A stretch of 36,477 nt of DNA from a virus: positions 1 to 36,477 of IMG/VR virus record IMGVR_UViG_3300044970_001476. One strand, written 5' to 3'. The notes below the pieces were generated by a model, which saw only the letters and a program-made list of their open reading frames with translations, was not told the DNA's origin and did no database searches. The stretch's first letter is position 1. Each line of letters begins with the position of its first letter. Below are positions 8,801 to 16,607 of this stretch, one piece after another. A program made the position numbers and the translations under genes.

Positions 8801-11800
8801 TATTCCAAGCTTGGAGAGGGCTTCCTTCATCTTTGTCACAAGCTGTGCTGCATTTGCAACACCTTGGTCAAATAGTCCGTCTGCCAATTTAAAGATAAGG
8901 GCATTAAACTCTTTCTGATTTTCATAGGCATCATTTAAATCCATCTTGGCCGAAATCTTGGGATTTGTCAGCCAATCTTTAAGGCCTGCCAATGCCTCAT
9001 CCACCTTCTTCTTGCCTCTTTCTTTTCTTTTTTCGGGGGTGAGGCTTGGTTTGCGAGGAATCTTCTGTCCCGTAACTTTTTCGGCAGCTTCTCTTATGGC
9101 ATCTTTTTTGGCCTTGCCCATTTCCTTTTGTGCCTCTTTTATCCGACCCATCTTGGATTTGGGATCAACAGCTTTGCCCTTACCTTTATCTCCCAATGAT
9201 TGTGCAATATCTCTTCTCTGTTTCTCAACAACAAAGGCATACAACCCTTCGGGGCTTTTTAGCTGAATATCACGCATGGCAGATATAAACTGACCCATGT
9301 CTCGCAACGAATCTGACAGCTTGTTTATAAGTCTTATCTTGTCAATACTTTCTGCCCCGGTTATCAATGAATCGTAAAGATATGCGGGTATAGCTCCAAG
9401 CCTCTTTCCCGAATAAACGCCTGCATCTAAATCGTTTTCAAGCTCTGTTCTCCATTCGTTTCCAAATTTTGCCCTGTATGCTTTTACAACACCCTCGGCA
9501 GCTCTTCTTGATTTATCTTGGCTCTGCTGCTCGTAATCAATTCCTTTTTCAATAAGCCCCTCTATTACTTTTGGTGCTGCTTTGCCTGCTTCAACAACTC
9601 TTTCTTCGGTTGCTTTTCCCCTCATTCTGCCTGCACCTGTTTCCATACCGGACAATGCCTCGCTTGGTTTTTCAGTTTCTTTTGCCACCTGATCGGCGGC
9701 AGCTTTCAGCCTTGAACTTTTTTCTTCACCTTTTTTCTGAGCCTTTGATTCGCCCTGATAGTTTTTAAGGGTTTTTTTACTTACCGCAGCGACAACTTTC
9801 GGATTTTTCAACAACTTGTCCACGTTGGCATCAAACCCGCCGGCATTATAGAATATCTCATTAAGGCCGCTTGATATACCTTTTGATGAATTTGCCTTAT
9901 CGGCTATCTCATTGAGTATCTCCTGCGCATATTTTTCTTTACGCAATGAGCCTTCAAAACCGCCAAACTTTCTGAACTCCTCTGTTTTCTTTTTATCAAA
10001 AGCTAAGGGAAGTGTCGTTTCTGCCCTTAATGGGAACTCGCCCCATTCGGCCACGACCATTTTAAATCCGGCCTTGGCAATAAGGGGATTCATAAAGTCT
10101 ATCTGTCTTGCCGCGTCAAACGCTCCGTTTGGAAATTCTTTTCTGAAATTCTTCTCGGCCTGATCGTAAAAGTTTAACGGATCTTTGTTGAAAGGATATA
10201 CCTGATGCTTAGGCACGGCAACAACGTGTGCATCTCCGCCAACGACAGTTTCTTTTTGATTACCCTTGGTGTAATAATAACTTACCCCGTGGAATCTCTT
10301 GTCGCTTGTATATGCATTTTTGCCCCAATTTTTAGGGTCAATCTTATTGCCTTGGATGTTTCCGTAGTGATAGAATAAGTAATTGCCGTCTGTGTCCATG
10401 TCTATGTCATAAGACTTAGGCACAAGGTTTTTACCCGGCAATGCGGTTTTCTGCCCTTTGCTTGCTTTTGACTTTAACGGCTTCTTGACAGGCTTAGGCG
10501 TGTCAACTGCCTCAACATATTCATTAAGAACAGGTTTCACATCGGCATCGGCAACACCTGAATAAATTGACTGAGCAGCCATCTGTCCGGGCTTGGCAAT
10601 CAAATCCGTCCTTCCGTTTTCCAATAACCACTTAGTAATCTTTTGTTTTTCAATTATCGGAGACTCCTTGCTTAACTTTGTTCCGTATTGATCATTGTAT
10701 AATTCATATGCAGACTCAAAAGGCATTCCCGCATCGGGGAATAAATCATTAACATTGTATGCAGAGTCAAGCATGAAGTTTTCCTCAGATTTGAATTTGG
10801 AATTAAACTGCTTGTGTTTTATGCCGCCCTTTGCATGTTCAATCTGTTGCTCAAGACTTGTTTTTGGATTATAAAAGAATCCTGAGAAAGTCATTCCGCC
10901 AAACACTTTTCCCTTGTCTGCCTGCAATTTTGTTTCATTAAGTTTTGGAAGAAACCTTTCATCCGCAAATTTCTGCCAAAAATCATTCAGAGAATGACCG
11001 ACATCCGACAATGCATTTCTTAATTCAGGATTTTTTTGCTTAGATGTGGCTTTTTTATTGCTCTGATTAGGCATTATTGATCCGTTGAGCTTTACCCTGA
11101 AACCAAAAGATATATCATTTGACGCAAGAAATTCAGACATTTTAAGCCTTTTTTCATGCGTATCAAACTCCCCTGAATCAACCATGTCAAGCAATTTTTT
11201 CTTTAAAATCTGCTCCTTTTCAGCCAATGCCTTTTCCTCCGGAGTCAATTTCTCTTTTTTGCTGCTTTCCTTAATTTCTATGGCAGATATTGCATCCTTA
11301 AAATGCTTTTTGGCTGCTCTTAAACCGCCCTTGTATTTGCCTTTTTGCAAGGAAATGTCAAGGCCCTCCATGATATACTCTGAGGCATACCACTCGCCAA
11401 GCATCGCCTCTCCGTTTTGAGAAACAACAAACACGGCAACGGGCTTACCCTTATGCTGAGGATTTGATTCATCTCTTTTTTGTTGGATGGCCTCGGCAAC
11501 CTTTTTAAGACTTTTGATTTTTGCATCCTCTGATGCCGCAAATCCTATCCCGTCATCAACATTCTTTTCAATAAATGTAAAGTCAAGGCCTCCGTCTATG
11601 CTTAATGTGCGGCCATTTATCTCAACCTCTCCAACTTTTGTGGCATCGCTGTTAACAAAAACGACAGCCCCTCCTGATTTTTCAAAAACCTGAGATATTG
11701 TTTTGGGGTCAGGATATTTCATTTTTATTTTACCCTTATTCCCTACCGGGTTTGTTTTAAACCATTTCACCTTAGCCTTTTCTAAATCTCTGCTTGACTT

Positions 11801-13153
11801 ATTCAATGCATCGGCAGAACCCGCTATCTGATTCCCCGGCTCAATTTCCTGAGCCACATCGGGATTTAAGATTGTCTTTTTAAGTTTAAATTCTTCTAAC
11901 TTTTTGGCAAGATCTTCCTTGCTTATATCTGATGATGTAAGCCCCTTGGACATTGTCTCAAAGAAGTCCCTCACAACATTTGCACTATCCGTCTTGTCAA
12001 ACACGGTTATGCCCGTGTATTTTTTAGAGATGTCATTGATGAATGATTTTACCTTATCAAGCCATGTCTTGTCCTGAAATTTGATTTTATTTGCCGTGAT
12101 TCTTGCCCCCAATTCGGTGAGGAACTCATCGGCCCTTGTTACATCTCCATCGTATTGGGAAACAAACTCATTGAGTGAGTCAATGTCTGCCTGACTTAAT
12201 ATGCCCTTGGCAGCATTAATCATCTCCTTCATTACATTCACATCGTCTGCGATGGATGATGACAAAATCGGGTGTATAATCTCGTGATAAACGGTAACTT
12301 TTGTGGCTCCGTCCATTGCGAAATGAACCTCAACCACATTTCCGTCCTCATCCATGATGACATGGCCGTTATCCATCATGTAGGCACTTGCATTCTTGCC
12401 TGTTGTTTCGGAAACGGAGTTGGCCAAGGATATGCTGTCATTGTGGACAAAGATTTTGGCATCGGGGAATTGCTTTTTCAATGCCTGTGATGCACTTTCC
12501 AATGCATTCACTACCTCGTTATCCTTACCATATTTCTCTTCAATCTGAGCCTTTTGTGTGCCGTAATCCAAGGATGATGATTCATAGGGCTTAATATTGC
12601 CTTTAACATCAATCTCAGCCACAATCTTATCTGATGCATCTCTGATATAAAACATTTCTCCGGCTGACAGGCCTGTCTTTTCAAGAATCCTTCGGGCCTC
12701 ATCAAGACTCCTCACGGAAACCGATTCTCCGTCTGCATACAGAGAATACTGACCGGAATCCATGTCGGACTCCAATTGTTCTGCAAAGTCAACTTTCGCC
12801 TCTCCTTCTACCTGTCCGACCAACCCTTCTTTTTGCGCTTGGACATCGCCTTGAACATCTCTACCTGTTGCAGCCGCTTCTCGGCCTCCTCTTTGCTCAG
12901 GTTCGGCTTCGACAGGTTTTTGCCCGACTCCGACTTCACCACCCATCCTTGGCTTGTTTTCTGTATCATATTCTTTAGCTTTTAATGTTTCGGGTGAGGC
13001 AAACTCAGCTTCAAAGGCTTTCTTATAGCTCTGAGCCAAACTGCCGCTTATCGTGTTGTCGTTTATTTTGTTTATCAGCTCATTTTCAGACAATAGCTTG
13101 ACAAACTCCGCAAGAGTGTACTTCTTGCCGTTATATAAAATGTCACAAGGCAT
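5825..13153 (-). CDS. Giant polyvalent virion protein with HEXXH metallopeptidase domain
   Basis: A 2442-aa protein, much larger than any neighbour and the last gene of the virion operon. The N-terminus is followed by a Gly/Glu-rich linker (about 50-125). Residues about 195-360 form a zinc-metallopeptidase-like domain: KVTVYHEIIHPIL carries HEXXH (H290, E291, H294), with DEFLTELGA (E347) as a likely third ligand. Further domains follow: a segment around FVVSQNGEAMLGEW, an ART-like 'YLFYHYG....YYYTKG' region, long charged helices, and hydrophobic helices in the C-terminal third. This multi-domain arrangement matches the phage polyvalent proteins described by Iyer, Burroughs and Aravind, thought to be ejected into the host with the DNA. 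No RNA polymerase motif was seen. Its start overlaps the ferritin-like stop (TAATG). Confidence 0.7.
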   Translation of the reverse strand: MPCDILYNGKKYTLAEFVKLLSENELINKINDNTISGSLAQSYKKAFEAEFASPETLKAKEYDTENKPRMGGEVGVGQKPVEAEPEQRGGREAAATGRDVQGDVQAQKEGLVGQVEGEAKVDFAEQLESDMDSGQYSLYADGESVSVRSLDEARRILEKTGLSAGEMFYIRDASDKIVAEIDVKGNIKPYESSSLDYGTQKAQIEEKYGKDNEVVNALESASQALKKQFPDAKIFVHNDSISLANSVSETTGKNASAYMMDNGHVIMDEDGNVVEVHFAMDGATKVTVYHEIIHPILSSSIADDVNVMKEMINAAKGILSQADIDSLNEFVSQYDGDVTRADEFLTELGARITANKIKFQDKTWLDKVKSFINDISKKYTGITVFDKTDSANVVRDFFETMSKGLTSSDISKEDLAKKLEEFKLKKTILNPDVAQEIEPGNQIAGSADALNKSSRDLEKAKVKWFKTNPVGNKGKIKMKYPDPKTISQVFEKSGGAVVFVNSDATKVGEVEINGRTLSIDGGLDFTFIEKNVDDGIGFAASEDAKIKSLKKVAEAIQQKRDESNPQHKGKPVAVFVVSQNGEAMLGEWYASEYIMEGLDISLQKGKYKGGLRAAKKHFKDAISAIEIKESSKKEKLTPEEKALAEKEQILKKKLLDMVDSGEFDTHEKRLKMSEFLASNDISFGFRVKLNGSIMPNQSNKKATSKQKNPELRNALSDVGHSLNDFWQKFADERFLPKLNETKLQADKGKVFGGMTFSGFFYNPKTSLEQQIEHAKGGIKHKQFNSKFKSEENFMLDSAYNVNDLFPDAGMPFESAYELYNDQYGTKLSKESPIIEKQKITKWLLENGRTDLIAKPGQMAAQSIYSGVADADVKPVLNEYVEAVDTPKPVKKPLKSKASKGQKTALPGKNLVPKSYDIDMDTDGNYLFYHYGNIQGNKIDPKNWGKNAYTSDKRFHGVSYYYTKGNQKETVVGGDAHVVAVPKHQVYPFNKDPLNFYDQAEKNFRKEFPNGAFDAARQIDFMNPLIAKAGFKMVVAEWGEFPLRAETTLPLAFDKKKTEEFRKFGGFEGSLRKEKYAQEILNEIADKANSSKGISSGLNEIFYNAGGFDANVDKLLKNPKVVAAVSKKTLKNYQGESKAQKKGEEKSSRLKAAADQVAKETEKPSEALSGMETGAGRMRGKATEERVVEAGKAAPKVIEGLIEKGIDYEQQSQDKSRRAAEGVVKAYRAKFGNEWRTELENDLDAGVYSGKRLGAIPAYLYDSLITGAESIDKIRLINKLSDSLRDMGQFISAMRDIQLKSPEGLYAFVVEKQRRDIAQSLGDKGKGKAVDPKSKMGRIKEAQKEMGKAKKDAIREAAEKVTGQKIPRKPSLTPEKRKERGKKKVDEALAGLKDWLTNPKISAKMDLNDAYENQKEFNALIFKLADGLFDQGVANAAQLVTKMKEALSKLGIDGDSFDGIKDKFLEDFNFDEKLKEQTLQKVGPNYVKGKLKEEGIDVKDVLLQADEIQASTREQFIQQLTDNLRYDANLSASEASALAEEFYKQYDKIFEEKKNQALKKNLGGDFKAKVKRKKEHEKLTEAIKFGAFDGKNIKVKDKDGNISEIDSLYMFAEKFGIPDANRPEIQEMLKAYTEAIAKLPPNSVQRRMVERDLNMFLSYLKGEHKGFWQNVFGNQYANILFDYGTWTNVINGNMTMSLFVLGQKAARKAFFETGRIKDLGVMGNALWNGMHKSVRSAKGILINDTMREGSNVASNTIAEIRAKHQKNPIARKYFEFVALSGKILNALDAFVTVAMTDLYYADFVLDRLDAENKKLPKDERMSNAEIRQYAKDLLGLNPTIKERAQAQATEEFKEQYGENFEMKGKTAVLWNQRVDELQREFGEERLGADGTPDWVSFTSEDLQRLYEQAVESGGKIGLVGKPAGTIGVISHHIEMVARNVLGGELLIKFVNAGFNSAAFVLKSTPISIIPVIKHYYTNKRGLGVGENADKFYESIDVRREMYGYGGRVEKREELLTWLAFQTMTAGFLAAMFGEQSKAILTSLTGGEDDEEKYTEGLGLEGRKEFFGNDLDGRQGKWKDGLFITGRMYGDAGNNWRRTQAFTQATGIEPQTVYMNGKKVLSYKNNPVYTAMFGTTGVASDALLFNDKIDEIGQGFLYKVSVSQMLMTLESSPMKGVSEMFNLFSQRNDAINMTQDTFDKNVEKLIKTISVQTRNTIIPRILMTAEQDIEGGMGNQDRVDLSWYELATRDWPIVNNLFDRDIKYDHFGKPLLKRTKTRSALLGVTAVDVAEGKFYSPVLFQISPEGEASSPFSNSVRGGESSKEYALFESKKSKGYLLPDSKVVETIGNGGEITRTKMDKKQFNDFATKFSIKFGDYVRQNYNELKEIPSKEEYDRLVEQNEPAYEYFDERIRMERSRIIGEVLLEMFGKEGQDAFQFSLTQEE
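12993..13006 (+). repeat. Dispersed repeat variant inside the giant gene (encodes FASPE)
   Basis: GGTGAGGCAAACTC; the first 11 bases match the consensus. Read on the minus strand it gives FASPETLK near residue 51 of the 2442-aa protein, in a linker. Confidence 0.6.
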
Positions 13154-13644
13154 TATGCAAATAATTTATCTTCGATAAGTAAAAGATTGATTTTTGTAGG
13201 CTCTACACCCTCAAGCATGTTCAGCATGTCGGCATATTTTGCCACACTTTCCGTCTGTATTCCCCTGTATTTTTGAAGGAAATCAAACGAACAAGGATCG
13301 GGAATGTCAAATATCTTCATGCTTGTATCTTCGTATGCCTCGTACAGATCATACTCTAATTGATAAGCCTTCTCAATAATCTCCATCAGCGAGCTGAATG
13401 TTTCGGGCTTGGCTATTACGGGCAAGTCGGGAAGCACGTTCCAATCAACGAGGTAGTTCTGCAACCCCTCGGAGTGTTCAAGTTCTTCCTTCGATTCATG
13501 GTCAAAGTATTCCGCAGCTTTAAAGAAGCCGTTATCCTTGGCCCAATTAGCCGCAGAACGGTAGAAATACATAGCTTTGTACTCATCACTTATTCTCGGT
13601 GTGATGAGCTGTACTGATTCGCGTATAAGTTTATTTGGTTTCAT
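13153..13644 (-). CDS. Ferritin-like iron-binding protein
   Basis: A 163-aa protein with the four-helix ferritin pattern and length close to bacterial ferritins (about 165). Likely ferroxidase ligands are visible: E21 in DEYKAMYFYRSAANWAKDNGF, E54 and H57 in the ExxH motif of HESKEELEHSEG, E97 in YQLEYDLYEAYE, and Q130/E132 in GIQTESVAKYADML. The typical 'DWNVLP' loop after helix B is also present. Ferritins oxidise Fe(II) and store Fe(III) in a 24-mer shell. Here the gene sits inside the virion operon: its start is 4 nt from the upstream stop and its stop overlaps the start of the giant polyvalent gene. A virion-associated role or iron handling during infection is possible; neither is shown. 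Confidence 0.85.
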   Translation of the reverse strand: MKPNKLIRESVQLITPRISDEYKAMYFYRSAANWAKDNGFFKAAEYFDHESKEELEHSEGLQNYLVDWNVLPDLPVIAKPETFSSLMEIIEKAYQLEYDLYEAYEDTSMKIFDIPDPCSFDFLQKYRGIQTESVAKYADMLNMLEGVEPTKINLLLIEDKLFA

Positions 13645-13648
13645 AATT

Positions 13649-16606
13649 TTATGGACAGTTTCCTACCTGCTCAAATTTAAGTTGTTTTTTTAAATTATTC
13701 CAATTATTATAGATAAATTCAGCCTTTCTGTTTGATTTTGATTTCTCACGGATGGCGTTTGCTATATCTCTCTGCTCTTTTACAGACTTGCCTTTCTTTT
13801 GGTCTAACAGGGCTGATATATCTTCAAAGGCTTTTGTTGTCTGCTCTACTTCAATGGCTTTTGTTTCGGGTGAGGCAACGCTTGGTGCAGTTACACCTTT
13901 AGTTACACCCTCAGTTACACCCTCAGTTACACCCTCAGTTACACCCTCAGTTTTTGCGGCAGCTTTTTCAAATTTAGGCAATTTACCTTGCTCAAGTGAT
14001 TTTGATATTTCCCTGAATTGCTCTGAGGTAAAGTTTGCAGGATTTAAGCCATCGGAGCCTGTCTTAACATTTTCATAAGTATCTAAATCAAACAGACTTT
14101 CCTGACCGGCCATCTTCCCAAACTCTAACGCAGTTTGTCTGTGCTGCCTTGGCACGACAACATTAAGGTCAATGGATGCATTATTGCTGTTTGGAAATTT
14201 GTAAATCCCAACCTTAACAGAATTAGAACCTATCTTATCTGTATTTTTCTCCACAAAATCGGCTATACGCTCAGGGGTCAATTCCGCCTGTGTCAAATTC
14301 TCACTAACTATCGGGACAACCAATCCGCCGTCTTTATATACCGTACCATCTGAATTGAATGTCTGACCCGTTTCTTCTTCAAATTTGGCAGAAACAACGG
14401 CATCAACATCAGGCTTTGTATTGACAACTATTTTACTTCTTTCAATAGGGAAAACACCTTCTATCTTGATAGGTTGAACTTCGGGTACAGCCATAGCTTG
14501 ACTTTCTGCCCCTTCTTGTAAAGGTAACACTTGACTTTCTTGTGTGGGTGAGGCAACGCTTGGCACAGGCTCACCTATCTGTACCTGCTCTGTAACAACC
14601 TCTGACACGGGTGCAACTTCGGGGGCGGGTGGCAGTTCGGCTTTTAACCTTTCGGCTTCGGCTAAAAAATCTGCTGCATCTTTAGGCGAAAAATCTTTTA
14701 CGGCTTCGGCTTTTTCTTGCAGCTCAATTATTTTACCTTTACTCGCAAGCCTGTCCATGTCCTCATTCAACATTCGGTCATATTCGGCTGTTTCTTTTGC
14801 TTTAAGGTCTTTTAATGCAGAAATCTGAACTTCATTTAGTCCCCTTGCATCGGCAAGTTTATTGTCTATTTCATCAACTTTTCTTTTTTGCTCAAGTGTT
14901 TTGGGGCTTGCAATAGGTTTTTTATTTAAAAGGTGATTTTCAAATTCACGCACCAAAGCCATTGACCGGTCAATTTCTGCCTGTTCTTCTTTATTAGCCG
15001 AGGCCCTCCTATCCATTAATGATTTACCTACAAGTCCAATAGATTTAAGCGCAAAACCCATTGTAAAACCAATTCCGGCTGCATCATCAATCCCTTCCAA
15101 AACGCCCCTTGTTTCATCATAAATACTATTTGCTGATGCATTTGTCAGAATTTGAGAAATTATTTCTTGACCGGACTCCTGAGCGCCTTGAATAAAAGGA
15201 GCTAACGGGCTTTTTTCTGCTATGTTTATAATGTCATCAACTCCGCGTTTTTTAAAATACCTTGACACGCCTCCACCTGTTCTTTTGTCAAGTTTATTTA
15301 ACCATCCGACAAAAGGCAAACCTTCCAATGAGCCTATTGCGGAATCTATTAAAAACATTTTGCTTGCAACCTCTTCGGGATCTTTACCCCTTAATTCATT
15401 ATATGCATTTCCTGCAGAGCTTCTTGTTTCATAATTATCGCCGCCATATTTATTTACAAACTCATCGTATTTTAGATAATTAGCATCAAAAACTTTTTCC
15501 CTTGCTGTTTCATATTCGGAAACTCCATTTTGCATCGCTCCCAAAAAAGAAACTGCCGCAGGGCCTCCAATCGTTCCTACCGCCCCGTACAATGGCAAAT
15601 CCCCGGTTAATGCCGACATTAACTTATAGGAAAACTTATCTACAACAAGAGGATTTACATGATGATGCTCCTCCCTTATCTCATCTACAATGTTTCCGAG
15701 CTTATAAAGAGGATTGTCTTTCGGTTGCGCCCCCTCCGGCTTAAATAGTTCCCATCCCGCTTTCGCCCCCGGCATTATTAACCATGAAATAGCCTCTGTA
15801 ATATCATCGTCAGATGACATTATAATAGCCGGCCCTTTTAACAAAAAGTCAGTAAGCCCTTTAATAATATTATTTCCACCGACCTGAGCATAAGACACCC
15901 ATTCGGGAATAGTTTTTATTTTTAATTGATCTTCAGCAGATAATTTTTCAAAACCGATTCTGTCATTAAGTTCACCTAATCTGTTTTGCAAATCAGCATA
16001 TTCAGGGCTTTCGCTAAAATCTGACTCGCCCTTTTTTAATTTATCTGTTGCTATTTCATTAAGCCTGTTTTCTAAAAATGTTTTTTGTTGTTGTAGATTT
16101 TTTAAATCTTGATTTTCATCTATTTGTTTTTTTATCTCGCCTTTGTAGGTGTTATATGCTTTTAATGTATTAATCCTTACTCCCTTTTCTCCCTGTGGTG
16201 CAAGGGCTTTTTCGGCTAATGTGACAGGTGCTTGATATTTTTTACTCACATCTACTCCTTCTGCCACAATCTGACCGCCCGTTTTAGGGGCAAGCTGAAT
16301 GGCTGATGCTGTTGTGCCTAAATTTACACTACCCGTCCCTACGCCCGATACGGATGTTGATTTCGATGTAGAAGGAGCAGTTTTTGTAGATATAGGAGGC
16401 TGCTGCGGAGAGGCTTGCTTTGAGCCTTGCCCCATACCCACCGGCCCACGCAATGAAGGCGTTGCCGAAGGTGCTGCTGAAGGTTCTTTTTTTTTTAATG
16501 GAATGCCAAATTCATCAACCTCTTGTTTAGCGACTTTCTTTTTTATCGGAATGCCAAATTCATCTACTTCTCCTCCGTTTTGCGGAGTTATTGGGTTTTG
16601 ATCCAT
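13649..16606 (-). CDS. Large internal virion/ejection-type protein, 985 aa
   Basis: The N-terminus carries two copies of VDEFGIP(I/L)KKK (residues about 14-42), then a Pro/Ser/Thr/Ala-rich linker to about residue 115. The centre has helical stretches with Gly/Ala-rich, mildly hydrophobic segments (GDLPLYGAVGTIGGPAAVSFLGAM, GIDDAAGIGFTMGFAL), as in injected phage proteins that cross membranes. A coiled-coil region (about 590-680) leads to another linker, a beta domain (about 740-890) and a TEGV tandem repeat before the C-terminus. SVASP occurs twice, each encoded by an exact GGTGAGGCAACGCTTG copy. No catalytic motif is evident. The gene is tightly packed between the 572-aa and ferritin-like genes. 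The ejection role is inferred from size, composition and position. Confidence 0.6.
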   Translation of the reverse strand: MDQNPITPQNGGEVDEFGIPIKKKVAKQEVDEFGIPLKKKEPSAAPSATPSLRGPVGMGQGSKQASPQQPPISTKTAPSTSKSTSVSGVGTGSVNLGTTASAIQLAPKTGGQIVAEGVDVSKKYQAPVTLAEKALAPQGEKGVRINTLKAYNTYKGEIKKQIDENQDLKNLQQQKTFLENRLNEIATDKLKKGESDFSESPEYADLQNRLGELNDRIGFEKLSAEDQLKIKTIPEWVSYAQVGGNNIIKGLTDFLLKGPAIIMSSDDDITEAISWLIMPGAKAGWELFKPEGAQPKDNPLYKLGNIVDEIREEHHHVNPLVVDKFSYKLMSALTGDLPLYGAVGTIGGPAAVSFLGAMQNGVSEYETAREKVFDANYLKYDEFVNKYGGDNYETRSSAGNAYNELRGKDPEEVASKMFLIDSAIGSLEGLPFVGWLNKLDKRTGGGVSRYFKKRGVDDIINIAEKSPLAPFIQGAQESGQEIISQILTNASANSIYDETRGVLEGIDDAAGIGFTMGFALKSIGLVGKSLMDRRASANKEEQAEIDRSMALVREFENHLLNKKPIASPKTLEQKRKVDEIDNKLADARGLNEVQISALKDLKAKETAEYDRMLNEDMDRLASKGKIIELQEKAEAVKDFSPKDAADFLAEAERLKAELPPAPEVAPVSEVVTEQVQIGEPVPSVASPTQESQVLPLQEGAESQAMAVPEVQPIKIEGVFPIERSKIVVNTKPDVDAVVSAKFEEETGQTFNSDGTVYKDGGLVVPIVSENLTQAELTPERIADFVEKNTDKIGSNSVKVGIYKFPNSNNASIDLNVVVPRQHRQTALEFGKMAGQESLFDLDTYENVKTGSDGLNPANFTSEQFREISKSLEQGKLPKFEKAAAKTEGVTEGVTEGVTEGVTKGVTAPSVASPETKAIEVEQTTKAFEDISALLDQKKGKSVKEQRDIANAIREKSKSNRKAEFIYNNWNNLKKQLKFEQVGNCP
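13869..13884 (+). repeat. Dispersed repeat, exact GGTGAGGCAACGCTTG
   Basis: Exact 16-bp copy, encoding PSVASPE on the minus strand in the 985-aa protein. It directly flanks the 12-bp tandem repeat. The same 16 bp occur at 14547-14562 and 27011-27026. Confidence 0.8.
13889..13948 (+). repeat. 12-bp in-frame tandem repeat (five units)
   Basis: Four exact units of AGTTACACCCTC (13901-13948) and one preceding unit differing at two bases. On the minus strand they encode repeated T-E-G-V, giving a flexible acidic linker. Copy number could change by slippage without breaking the frame. Confidence 0.9.
14547..14562 (+). repeat. Dispersed repeat, exact GGTGAGGCAACGCTTG
   Basis: Second exact 16-bp copy in the same gene, encoding PSVASPTQ. 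It lies in a Gln/Glu/Pro-rich linker before the C-terminal beta domain. Confidence 0.8.
16500..16564 (-). repeat. Duplicated N-terminal motif VDEFGIP, two copies 48 bp apart
   Basis: The 17-bp plus-strand string GGAATGCCAAATTCATC occurs at 16500-16516 and again at 16548-16564. The 48-bp offset equals 16 codons, so both encode DEFGIP in frame, each followed by a Lys run. Confidence 0.85.
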
Positions 16607-16607
16607 G

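Noticed and set aside
9038-9053. GGTGAGGCTTGGTTTG as a further copy of the dispersed repeat
   Set aside because: Only the first eight bases match well; kept out of the count, as were loose matches at 630, 11406, 16399, 19793, 21848, 23905, 28366 and 36091.
5825-13153. Giant virion RNA polymerase of the N4 or crAss type
   Set aside because: No DxDGD-type catalytic motif or other RNA polymerase signature was found; HEXXH and linker-rich domains fit a polyvalent protein better.
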